Part shown: positions 1 to 7,167 of the stretch, piece by piece | How the letters are laid out: each line of letters opens with the position of its first letter | How positions within the stretch are numbered: the first letter of the stretch is position 1 | Origin: DATDIC01 sp963777625 | GTDB taxonomy: Bacteria; Pseudomonadota; Alphaproteobacteria; Acetobacterales; Acetobacteraceae | NCBI GenBank assembly: GCA_963777625.1 | Contig: CAVZRO010000029.1 | Span: 1-64,000 of the forward strand | DNA: 64,000 nucleotides | Reading direction: 5' to 3' | Notes under the pieces: generated by a model | Told to the model about the DNA's origin: nothing | Seen by the model: the letters and a program-made list of their open reading frames with translations, nothing else | Databases searched by the model: none | Made by a program: the position numbers and the translations under genes

Positions 1-58
1 CGCTAGCTCGTCAACCTGTCCGGTTTTGGTAGCGCGTGATCTGTCCGCTTCGTTCTTG

Positions 59-88
59 CTCTGTGCCGGGGCATGCCCCGGCACAGAG
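59..88. terminator. Perfect 30-bp palindrome downstream of the IS transposase
   Basis: CTCTGTGCCGGGGCA followed by its exact reverse complement. It lies 20 bp past the transposase stop (gene reads leftward) and inside the IS end. There is no T-run after it, so it is not a canonical intrinsic terminator. It could block read-through, or sequester a start when the IS is transcribed from outside. Confidence 0.5.
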
Positions 89-107
89 CGGCCGTGATGG
101 AAGCGTC

Positions 108-1286
108 TCATGCGGCCTGCCGCGGGTGATGCACAAGGCTGCCACCGGCATCGTAGTCCGCCAGCCGGTGCGGCCCCCAGAACACCGCGATCTCGCCGGC
201 GGGATATTCGTGCACCCGCACGGTCGCCCGGACGAAGTGTGGCCGCAGCCGGGAGGGCGGCAGTTGCGGGCATAGCCGACGCCACTTCACAGTGTTGTCG
301 TTGCCCACTTTACGGTCCTCCTGGATGCTCAGGATGTCCCGCCAGGCGCCTGTCGGGTCCGCCACGAACGCCGAGCCTTCCTGCTCGGCCGGCACCGCGA
401 ACTGCGCGTTGTGCTCCGCGATGTAGATCGCGCGCAGCCAGTGATTGGCGGCCTCCACCGAGTTGATCCCGGCCAGCGCCAGCTCCTTCGTCAGCCGGTC
501 TTGCAACGTGCCGAATAGCCGCTCCGAGCGTCCCCGCGCCTGCGGCGAGTAGGCCGCAATGTGCTCGATCCCCAGCTGCTTCAACGCCCGGCCAAACTGG
601 GTCAGCACGGTCTTCGACACACGCGCGCCAGCCGCGGGTGTCTCGAAGTAATGGCTGCCGCGGTCAGTGTAGAGCGCACAGAACAGCCCCTGGCTCTCCA
701 CCACCTCGCTCACCCCGCGCAGGCTCGACGCGGTCCCCTCCTGATCCACCAGGAACAGCGAGTAGATCGCGCTGGTGGCGTCATCCATCGTCGCCACCAG
801 GTCGTACTGGCAGTCAGTGTTCGCCAGCCAGGCATGCGTCGAGGCATCCTGGTGCAGCAGCATCCCCACCATCGGTCGCCGCGGCCGCTTCTTGCGATGC
901 GCCGAGCGGCTGCGCGCCGGCGTCACCAGCCCGGCCCGATGCAGGTGCAGCTTGGTCACCGTGTAGCCCAGCCTGTAGTTGTGCCGCTTGCCCAGCTGGT
1001 CATGGAAATGCTTCACCGTGAAGCCACGGTAGAGATCGCGATACAGCCCCAGCATCCGCTCGATCTCCGCCATAGCCGCGCGCCGCAACGACGGCCGAAG
1101 CCGACGGTCCGACAGCCCCGACAACCCCTCTTCCCGGTAGCGGTCACGCCAGCGGCGGAATGTCCGCTCACTGACCCCAAGCAGGTCCGCCGCCTCAATC
1201 TGGCTCAGCTCCGACCGCTCCGTCCGGCCAACAACATCCTCAAAACGCATCCAACGAACCCCCTCGTGAACACGCGCCCGATCCAT
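108..1286 (-). CDS. DDE transposase with N-terminal helix-turn-helix (integrase core)
   Basis: This 392-residue transposase of the enclosing IS cuts and joins DNA at the element ends. Residues ~24-65 form a helix-turn-helix (EAADLLGVSERTFRRWRDRY), followed by a linker and an RNase H-like integrase core. The catalytic triad is readable: Asp147 (HQDAST), Asp208 (YTDRGSHY) and Glu255 (GRSERLFG). The reading frame is intact, so the element may be active. An alternative start is the Met at residue 13 (MRFEDVV). The architecture matches transposases annotated as ISNCY or IS481-like; I cannot separate these without a database search. Confidence 0.88.
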   Translation of the reverse strand: MDRARVHEGVRWMRFEDVVGRTERSELSQIEAADLLGVSERTFRRWRDRYREEGLSGLSDRRLRPSLRRAAMAEIERMLGLYRDLYRGFTVKHFHDQLGKRHNYRLGYTVTKLHLHRAGLVTPARSRSAHRKKRPRRPMVGMLLHQDASTHAWLANTDCQYDLVATMDDATSAIYSLFLVDQEGTASSLRGVSEVVESQGLFCALYTDRGSHYFETPAAGARVSKTVLTQFGRALKQLGIEHIAAYSPQARGRSERLFGTLQDRLTKELALAGINSVEAANHWLRAIYIAEHNAQFAVPAEQEGSAFVADPTGAWRDILSIQEDRKVGNDNTVKWRRLCPQLPPSRLRPHFVRATVRVHEYPAGEIAVFWGPHRLADYDAGGSLVHHPRQAA

Positions 1287-1382
1287 CGACGTCCCCCTTC
1301 CCGGAGGACCAGTGGACCGGACACTTCACGAGCTACAAACATCGGACAGACCATGAGCTAGCCACAGGTCGTGGCTGTCGAG

Positions 1383-1414
1383 TTGACCAACGCAATGTAT
1401 TATGGCATACCAGA
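1383..1414 (+). promoter_or_regulatory. Promoter with GntR-type operator, catabolic operon 1
   Basis: A -35 like TTGACC (1383-1388) is followed by a 17-bp spacer and CATACC (1406-1411) as a -10. The -10 lies inside a near-palindrome, TGGCATACCA (1403-1412), within ATGGCATACCAGA. The same arrangement, with the perfect palindrome TGGTATACCA, occurs upstream of 6295. GntR/FadR-subfamily proteins bind TGGTNNNACCA-like sites, and a gene of that family closes the cluster (11297-12064). A repressor bound here would cover the -10. The site is about 335 bp upstream of the start codon; the intervening leader carries a dispersed repeat. Confidence 0.6.
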
Positions 1415-1440
1415 CTGCAGGTCACCTGAGACCTGATGCG

Positions 1441-1594
1441 AGCCGTTCGAGAGGCTGACCCTCCCGCGTCATGCTCGCGCAGGCGGGCATGACGCGATCG
1501 CGGTTGCACGGACTGTCGCTGGATTCCCGCTTTCGCGGGCATGACGAGATGGGCGCGGGAATGACGCGGGATGCCTCTGCCCTCAGGGCGGTTG
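1441..1594 (+). repeat. Dispersed palindromic repeat, family R1
   Basis: One of five R1 loci (others at 12127, 17558/19003, 43524/46069 and 63137). The shared order is CGTTCGAGAGGCTGA, then ..TCATGC..GCATGACGCG, TCGCGGTTGCACGGACTGTCG, and the hairpin GGATTCCCGCTTTCGCGGG.ATGAC. It ends in a CTTCAGGGCGG-like tail. Each part is an inverted repeat. Here it lies in the leader between promoter and first gene. The family is the insertion target of the IS1111-type element in this window. Confidence 0.8.
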
Positions 1595-1747
1595 GGATGA
1601 GCAGCCCATTGTTTGAGGGAGGGGACTCTGAACATCGGCATGACCTCGTCCTCCAGGGAGTGGCCCGGCGTGTTGCCCCAGTCCTCGATCGTTTCGTCGG
1701 TTTTGGTCGACGCACAGAGGAGTTGGAGTTTTGTTTGAGGAGCAACG

Positions 1748-2911
1748 ATGATCAACACCAATGGCGCATCTGGCGAGGGGCCGGCGATCGGCAGGGCGTG
1801 GCCGCTGCGCGACAAGGTGGCGTTCGTTGGCATCGGCACGACGCCCTATGGGAACTTCCCTGAAACGGACAGCTATGGCCTGGGCTGCGATGCACTGAAT
1901 GCCGCCTTGCAGGATGCCGGCCTCAAATGCGCCGACATAGACGAACTCATCGTCAACAGACTTCCCAGCTATGAGCGGTTCGCGGAGATAATGGGCATAA
2001 ATCCGCGTTACTGCCTGCTGACCGAAATGCCGGGACGGTTTTCCGGTGTGTCAATGGCGCTGGCGGCGCAGGCCATTGCCACCCAGGAGGCCAACGTCGT
2101 CGCTCTGGTCTATGGCAACAACGGCCGCAGCGTGCGGATGCATTATGGCGGCGGGGACAGCCAATGGTCGCCGTGGGGCATGACCAGTCCCGGCGCCGTC
2201 CATGCCATGATGTGGCGGCGCCATATGCATGAGTTCGGTACGACGCACGCCGACCTGGGCGCGGTTTCGGTCGCATTTCGCCGCCACGCCTGCCTCAACC
2301 CCGAGGCGGTGATGCATGGGCGACCGATAACGCTGGAAGATCACGCGAACGCGCGACCTGTCTGCGAGCCGTTGCGGCTGCTCGACTACTGTCTTGTCAA
2401 TGACGGGGCTGTCGCCTGGATCATGACCAGCGCCGAGCGCGCGCGCGATATGCGCCGTCCATCTGTGCTGCTGTCTGGATATGCGCGGCAGGACGCATTC
2501 CACTATGGCAGCGGTCCCGCGGATGATTTCTGGTACCCGAACCTGACCGCCTGCCGCAGCGTCTATGATCGCGCCGGCCTGTCGCGAGACGATATCCAGG
2601 GACTTGGCATCTACGACAATTTCTCCCCGACGGTGATGTTCAGCCTTGAAGGGCTTGGCTTCTGCAAACAGGGAGAGTCCGGAGATTTCGTTCGAAATGG
2701 AACGCTGGAGGTTGGACGTGGGCGATGGCCCACCAACACATCCGGCGGACACTTGTCCGACAGCTACATGCAAGGGTGGGGGCTTATCGCCGAGTGCGTC
2801 CGCCAGCTTCGTCACGAGTGCGGCGACCGGCAAATTCCGAATGTCGAGGTCATGCAATATATCTGCGCGACCAACATCGCCCAGAGCGCCATCTTCAGGA
2901 GGGCGGCATGA
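1748..2911 (+). CDS. Thiolase-fold protein, SCP-x/Ltp2-like, without nucleophilic Cys
   Basis: A 387-residue member of the thiolase superfamily, in the branch annotated as lipid-transfer protein or acetyl-CoA acetyltransferase. It starts with KVAFVGIGTTPYG and has the usual two-half layout. Where thiolases carry the acyl-accepting Cys, the sequence is EMPGRFSGVSMALAAQA, with no Cys. The motif GIYDNFSPTVMFSLEGLGFC resembles the Tyr-containing loop of steroid aldolase Ltp2. The next gene encodes a DUF35 protein, the obligate partner of Ltp2-type enzymes, and overlaps it by ATGA. By inference it acts as an acyl-CoA retro-aldolase or non-thiolytic C-C lyase, not as a thiolase. The RBS GAGGAG lies 8 bp before the ATG. 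First gene of the operon. Confidence 0.78.
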   Translation: MINTNGASGEGPAIGRAWPLRDKVAFVGIGTTPYGNFPETDSYGLGCDALNAALQDAGLKCADIDELIVNRLPSYERFAEIMGINPRYCLLTEMPGRFSGVSMALAAQAIATQEANVVALVYGNNGRSVRMHYGGGDSQWSPWGMTSPGAVHAMMWRRHMHEFGTTHADLGAVSVAFRRHACLNPEAVMHGRPITLEDHANARPVCEPLRLLDYCLVNDGAVAWIMTSAERARDMRRPSVLLSGYARQDAFHYGSGPADDFWYPNLTACRSVYDRAGLSRDDIQGLGIYDNFSPTVMFSLEGLGFCKQGESGDFVRNGTLEVGRGRWPTNTSGGHLSDSYMQGWGLIAECVRQLRHECGDRQIPNVEVMQYICATNIAQSAIFRRAA

Positions 2912-3321
2912 GCCTGTCGACGCGACCCAAGCCTGTCATCGACAATTGGAACCGCCCATTCTGGCAGGCGTGCCGCGAGCAGCGACTGTTGTTGCAGCGT
3001 TGTGCAGTCACCGGAAAGTTCTTTTTCCCCCCGGCGCCGGTGTCGCCGTTTACGGGATTGCCCCAGTGGGAATGGACGGAGTGTTCGGGTACCGGGACCA
3101 TGTGGTCATTCGTGGTGTTCCATCAGAACTACTTCGACGGAATGCAGGATGAGCTGCCATATCCGGTCGCCATGGTAAAGCTGGATGAGGGCCCGTATCT
3201 GCTTACCAATCTCGCGGACATGGCGGTCGGCGAGGCGCGGATCGGCATGCGGCTGGCGGTGCGATTCCCCGGCGGCCCGGGTGACATTCTTCTGCCGCAG
3301 TTCGGGCCGGCCGCGACATGA
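2908..3321 (+). CDS. DUF35 / OB-fold protein, partner of the thiolase-like enzyme
   Basis: 137 residues. The start is the ATG overlapping the thiolase stop (ATGA, with RBS AGGAGGGCGGC just upstream). DUF35 proteins have an N-terminal rubredoxin-like zinc ribbon and an OB fold, and dock on SCP-x thiolases or aldolases (ChsH2 with Ltp2). Here the ribbon is degenerate. Only Cys32 (LLQRCAVTG) is kept, and the other expected metal-binding Cys positions are Thr35, Ser46 and Thr49. The OB-fold region (SGTGTMWSFVVFHQ; PYPVAMVKLDEGPYLLTNL) is normal. It probably stabilises the aldolase or gates acyl-CoA binding, without zinc. The next gene again overlaps by ATGA, so translation is coupled. Confidence 0.78.
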   Translation: MSLSTRPKPVIDNWNRPFWQACREQRLLLQRCAVTGKFFFPPAPVSPFTGLPQWEWTECSGTGTMWSFVVFHQNYFDGMQDELPYPVAMVKLDEGPYLLTNLADMAVGEARIGMRLAVRFPGGPGDILLPQFGPAAT

Positions 3322-4097
3322 ATGACCTGGTCGTCGTGACCCATCATACGGGGTGGGCGGAATTGCGGATCAATCGCGAGGACAAGCGCAACGCCATGAA
3401 CCGCGCGACGCGGCGGAGCCTTCTGCGTGCGTTTTCCGAGCTGGAGTCATCGGCAAAGGCCATTGTCATTACCGGCACGGGAAACAGTTTTTGCGCGGGT
3501 ATCGACCTCAAGGAACTCGAAGACGATCGTGCCCAGCAGATAGCGGGGGGCAGCGAGGAATGGATCGAGGTGAACCTGGCCATCCGGGCTCATTCCGCGA
3601 TCTTTATCGCGGCCGTCAATGGTCTGGCGTTGGGCGGCGGCGCGACGCTGATCAGCGCATGTGATCTGGCTGTTGCCAGCTCGGCCGCGTCGATCGGGTG
3701 TCCGGAGATGGGATTTGCAACATATCCCGGAATGGCGGGGCCGGCGATCCAGCTCTCGGGTATCACGCGCAAGCAGGCGGCCTGGCTTGTGCTTACCGCC
3801 AATCGGATCGACGGCGCGACGGCGGAGCGGTGGGGGATGGTGAATGCCTGCGTGGAGCCGGACGAATTACTGCCGTTTGCGCGGCGGCTCGCGCAGAAAA
3901 TCGCCGGATTTGATGTGGTGGCGCTGGCAGAGAGCAAGAAGGCCCTGGACTGTATTCCAAGGGAGATCACCGGCTGGCCGGAGGCCATGAACTACGGACA
4001 GATGGTGAACCACGCAATCCGGGCAAAGACCGGAGCCCAGGCGGAGGGGAGAGCGCGTTTCGCGGCGGGTAAAAAGAATCCGGGGCAAGGACTCTGA
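3318..4097 (+). CDS. Enoyl-CoA hydratase/isomerase (crotonase) family protein
   Basis: 259 residues, the usual length for the crotonase family, which binds acyl-CoA and stabilises an enolate in an oxyanion hole. CoA and oxyanion-hole motifs are seen at GNSFCAGIDLKEL (55-67) and NGLALGGGATLISACDLA (101-118). The first hydratase Glu (rat Glu144, GGGCE) is Thr110 here. The second (rat Glu164, QPE) is kept as Glu130 in CPEMGFATYPG. With one acid only it may be an isomerase, hydrolase or lyase instead of a hydratase. It lies in the thiolase-DUF35-CoA-transferase operon, overlapping the preceding gene by 4 bp. Confidence 0.82.
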   Translation: MNDLVVVTHHTGWAELRINREDKRNAMNRATRRSLLRAFSELESSAKAIVITGTGNSFCAGIDLKELEDDRAQQIAGGSEEWIEVNLAIRAHSAIFIAAVNGLALGGGATLISACDLAVASSAASIGCPEMGFATYPGMAGPAIQLSGITRKQAAWLVLTANRIDGATAERWGMVNACVEPDELLPFARRLAQKIAGFDVVALAESKKALDCIPREITGWPEAMNYGQMVNHAIRAKTGAQAEGRARFAAGKKNPGQGL

Positions 4098-4100
4098 GCT

Positions 4101-5078
4101 GTGGCAGCTCCTTTGAAGGGGCGGCGCATCCTTGATCTCGGCGCTGTCTGCGCGCGACTTCCGCATGGGCTTGCGGCCTCCTTTGCGGCGAAATTGTGCG
4201 CCGATTACGGGGCGGAGGTCGTGCGTCCCATCCCGCGCGGCGAGCCATTGGAAAGCTGCGCGCCATCGCTGCCGACGGGTGGTTCGGCGCTCGATTTGTT
4301 CCTCAACCGCGGCAAACACCGTGGTCCGCCGCGGGGCCGGTTCGATGTGGCGATTGGCGATGCCGGCGCGATAGCTGCGCATCCGGACGTCGCGGTCCGG
4401 GTTCGCATTTCCGTGCTGGGCCCTGGAGAAGATCCGGTGTCGACGGAACTGGCGGTGCTCGCGCTTTCAGGGCTGCTCGATATGATCGGCGATCCCGATG
4501 GCCCGCCGACGCGACTGGCGGGACACCAACTCGCCTATGCCGCGGGACTGGCGGCCAGTACCGGGTTGCTGGCGGCGCTGCTGGCCGGCCGGCGGGAGAT
4601 CGTGGAGGTTTCACTCTTCGACGTCGCCACCTGGCTGAACTGGAAGGCGCTGGTTGGTTTGCTGGTGCTCGGCCAGGCGCCAGACCGTCGCCGCCCAACG
4701 AATTTGTGGACGACCGTTCGGGCAAAGGACGGCCATGTCGCGCTCGTGTTCCAGGGCAAGGATTGGCCCGCGCTGAAAGCCATGATCGGCGATCCTGTGC
4801 TGGACGAACCGCGGTTTGCTACGGCGTCCGGTCGCGCCCAGCACAGGCACGCCTTGCTGGTGGTGCTTCGGCCGTGGTTCGCGGCCAGAACACGCGCGGA
4901 CATTACCGGCGACGCCCAGTCGCGCCGCATCCCGATCGGCCCGGTCATGTGGCCATCGGAATTGCTTCAGGATGCACAGTACCGCGCTCGCGGTTTTCTG
5001 GAATCCGATGGAACACCGCGGCTTCCGGTGATCTGGGACGGGCGGCGGCTGCCGATGGAGCGATCCGATGCGCACTGA
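4101..5078 (+). CDS. Class III (CaiB/BaiF) CoA-transferase family protein, subunit 1
   Basis: 325 residues. The GTG start lies 3 bp after the previous stop, with CAAGGA as RBS. Class III CoA-transferases move CoA between carboxylic acids through an aspartyl anhydride. The N-terminal Rossmann half (GRRILDLGAVCARLPHGLAAS; DYGAEVVRPIPRGEP) and the linker region (LAYAAGLAASTGLLAALLAG) are present. The protein is shorter than the ~400-residue family norm. At the catalytic Asp position (YDLLVQAESGL in the homologue at 33242) it reads TELAVLALSGL, so Glu116 replaces Asp. The next gene, overlapping by 11 bp, is a second short member. The pair probably forms a heteromeric enzyme, as in benzylsuccinate CoA-transferase. 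Confidence 0.75.
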   Translation: MAAPLKGRRILDLGAVCARLPHGLAASFAAKLCADYGAEVVRPIPRGEPLESCAPSLPTGGSALDLFLNRGKHRGPPRGRFDVAIGDAGAIAAHPDVAVRVRISVLGPGEDPVSTELAVLALSGLLDMIGDPDGPPTRLAGHQLAYAAGLAASTGLLAALLAGRREIVEVSLFDVATWLNWKALVGLLVLGQAPDRRRPTNLWTTVRAKDGHVALVFQGKDWPALKAMIGDPVLDEPRFATASGRAQHRHALLVVLRPWFAARTRADITGDAQSRRIPIGPVMWPSELLQDAQYRARGFLESDGTPRLPVIWDGRRLPMERSDAH

Positions 5079-6118
5079 TGCGGCGCTGCCGTTATCGGGC
5101 GTTCGGGTTGTCGACCTCGGCTGGCTGACGGCTGGGGCGGCGACGGGCACGCTGTTGTGCGATTTGGGCGCGCACGTGATCAAGGTGGAAGGGCCGGGTG
5201 CAATGGACCCGTTTCGCCAGTGGGAAGGGGCGGACCCGTCCACGGACTGGTGGAATCACTCGCTGTTCTACAATGCCACCAATCGCGGAAAGCGCTCGTT
5301 GTGCCTGGACCTGAAAAATCCGCGCGGCCGGGAGGTGTTTCTTCGCATCCTGCAGGACGCCGACATTCTGATCGAGAATTACCGGCGCGGGGTAATGGCA
5401 TCATTCGGCCTGGATCTGTCCATGCTGCGCGCCCGGTTCGGTCGGCTTATCATCGCCAGCATCTCCAGTCAGGGCGAGACTGGTCCCGACCGTAACATGG
5501 TGTCCTATGGTTCCACGCTGGAGGCGACTGGTGGTCTTGCCGCGCTGACCGGCAGCGGCGAAGACCCCGCGGTCAGCGGGCGCGACATCAATTACCCGGA
5601 TCAGGTGGTTTGCCTGTTTGCCGCCAGCACGATCCTGGCGGCCGTGCTGGAGCGGGATCGCACGGGCGATGGGGCCTGGCTCGATTTCTCCCAGCGAGAG
5701 CTGACGTCGTTTCTCGTCGGCGAGGAATTGGTTGCCGCGGCGGCCGGAAACCCCTCGCCTCGGCGCGGCAACCACGATCCGGATGTGCCGACGGAGCAGG
5801 TCGAGCGTAGCGGCGATCATTGGCGAATCGCCGGAGTGGAGGGTGCTGTGGCGGTGCGTGAGGTTGCCGCCCTGATTGCGGCACCCGAGTTTGCCCATGG
5901 TACGGCTTTGCTGCGCGCTTCGGACGGGCGACCGGCAAAGGGTATCCCGTTTCGCCTTGGGACCAGCGCGACGTTGGTGCAGGACGCGGCGCACGGGCTT
6001 GGCGCAGACAATCACGCGGGTACTGCTGGAAGCCGGATATCAGGATGCGGAGATCGCCGATCTTGAAGCATCGGGCGTTATTGCCGTCGCCCCACTGGCG
6101 CGACGGCCCAGCTTTTAA
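5068..6118 (+). CDS. Class III CoA-transferase family protein, subunit 2 (frameshifted near its 3' end)
   Basis: The N-terminal half is typical of CaiB/BaiF proteins (GVRVVDLGWLTAGAATGTLL; GAHVIKVEGPGAMDPFR; NRGKRSLCLDLKNPRGR; IENYRRGVM). The catalytic Asp position reads VSYGSTLEATGGL, with Gly148 in place of Asp. In the original frame the protein stops at 6066 after a non-homologous tail. Removing one base near 6013 restores the family C-terminus, LEAGYQDAEIADLEASGVI, and a stop at 6118 (~350 residues). This is either a sequencing error or a recent mutation. It overlaps subunit 1. Last gene of the first transcription unit. Confidence 0.72.
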
Positions 6119-6217
6119 GCCGGCAGCGTAGCCGCGGCCGTGAGGGTTTCGAAAGAAAACTTGTTTTCGCAACCTGGGGTGGAACCGGCTACGCGCGTCG
6201 GAATGCCGGGGCCTGTC

Positions 6218-6250
6218 TTGACCTGTTCATCCGTATGATGGTATACCAGA
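6218..6250 (+). promoter_or_regulatory. Promoter with GntR-type operator, catabolic operon 2
   Basis: A -35 TTGACC (6218-6223), 17-bp spacer and -10 GTATAC (6241-6246). The -10 is embedded in the perfect palindrome TGGTATACCA (6239-6248), within ATGGTATACCAGA. Element sequence, spacing and operator position match the promoter at 1383-1414, which argues for one shared repressor. The likely regulator is the GntR/FCD protein at 11297-12064. The downstream unit starts at 6295. Confidence 0.65.
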
Positions 6251-6294
6251 GATAACGCAGTTTACTCCCATCCGGGGCGGGAGCCACAAGCGAA

Positions 6295-7128
6295 ATGAGA
6301 ATAGGCGTTGCGTCGTTTCTTGTAGAGCGTGCGGCTGATGTCGGCGCGATGGTTGAACGGCTTGCGGCGCTCGGCCAACAGATCGAAGCGCTGGGGTTTT
6401 CCGGAATCTGGGTCGGTGACGCGATGGGGCGGGGCGAAGCGACGCTCGATCCGATGCTGGCCCTGGCAACGCTTTGCGCCGTTACGACCCGGATCGAGCT
6501 TGGAATAAGCGTCTTGCAAACTCCCATACGGGAGCCCGCGGAACTGGCGCATCGGGCGCAGACGCTAAATGTGCTTGCACAGGGTCGCTTCAGATTTGGC
6601 GTGGGTGCGGGATCCACCCGATCCGATTTCGATTTTGTGGGCGCAAACTTCGAGAAACGCTTCGCGGCATTGCGGGATTCGATCGATATCATGCGTCGGA
6701 TCTGGCGCGGGGAGCCGCAGAACGGTGTTGTCCTCACGCCGTGGCAGTCCAACGGGACGCCGCCAGTTTTTCTCGGCGCGTGGCGAAGCCCGCGCTGGAT
6801 CAGCTACGCGGCGCAAAGCTGTGACGGCTGGATTGCATCAGGCCTGTTCAGCAAGTGGGGGGATCTGGAAGCGGGTGTCCAGGCATACCGCAAGGCCGGC
6901 GGCACACGCGCAATCCTGACCAACGTTCCGATCGACCTCCGCCCGCGTCCGGAATATGCCGACCATTGGGCTGAGGTCGCGCAGATATCCCTTGCGTGCC
7001 CGATTGGAATAGCGCGGGAGAGGCTGAAGAGGATTGAGCAGCTCGGGTTTGACGACGTGATCCTGGTGCCACCGGACGAGTCCCCCGAGCATCTGGAGAT
7101 GGCCGGCGAACTTCTGGGGGCGCATTAA
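6295..7128 (+). CDS. LLM-class (luciferase-like) flavin-dependent oxidoreductase
   Basis: 277 residues with the bacterial-luciferase TIM-barrel signature: MRIGVASFLVE at the N-terminus, LGFSGIWVGDAMG (~53-65), TTRIELGISVLQTP (~91-104), and the flavin-binding ANFEKRFAALRDSIDIMRRIW. Family members use reduced FMN or F420 to oxygenate or reduce small organic substrates. I cannot tell which cofactor applies. It is the first gene behind the second operator-promoter and is followed by an aminotransferase and an amino acid importer. A role in oxidising the imported compound or its keto acid is plausible. The predicted protein is soluble. Confidence 0.78.
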   Translation: MRIGVASFLVERAADVGAMVERLAALGQQIEALGFSGIWVGDAMGRGEATLDPMLALATLCAVTTRIELGISVLQTPIREPAELAHRAQTLNVLAQGRFRFGVGAGSTRSDFDFVGANFEKRFAALRDSIDIMRRIWRGEPQNGVVLTPWQSNGTPPVFLGAWRSPRWISYAAQSCDGWIASGLFSKWGDLEAGVQAYRKAGGTRAILTNVPIDLRPRPEYADHWAEVAQISLACPIGIARERLKRIEQLGFDDVILVPPDESPEHLEMAGELLGAH

Positions 7129-7167
7129 CGCGATGGGCGGGATGGAACGAGAAGCGAGGGCAATCGC

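Larger units (their letters stand above)
2..1362 (-). mobile_element. Complete DDE insertion sequence (ISNCY/IS481-like), about 1.36 kb
   Basis: The ends form an imperfect inverted repeat of about 32 bp. The left end reads GCTAGCTCgtcaacCTGTCCG and the right end, read inward on the other strand, GCTAGCTCatggtCTGTCCG. Both continue into a TTTTGGTAGC / GTTTGTAGC block. The outer 8 bp (2-9 and 1355-1362) match perfectly. One transposase gene fills the interior. The left boundary lies at the window edge, so any target duplication cannot be read. The element abuts the promoter of the catabolic operon that starts at 1748. Family assignment is by recognition of the transposase and is tentative. Confidence 0.8.
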
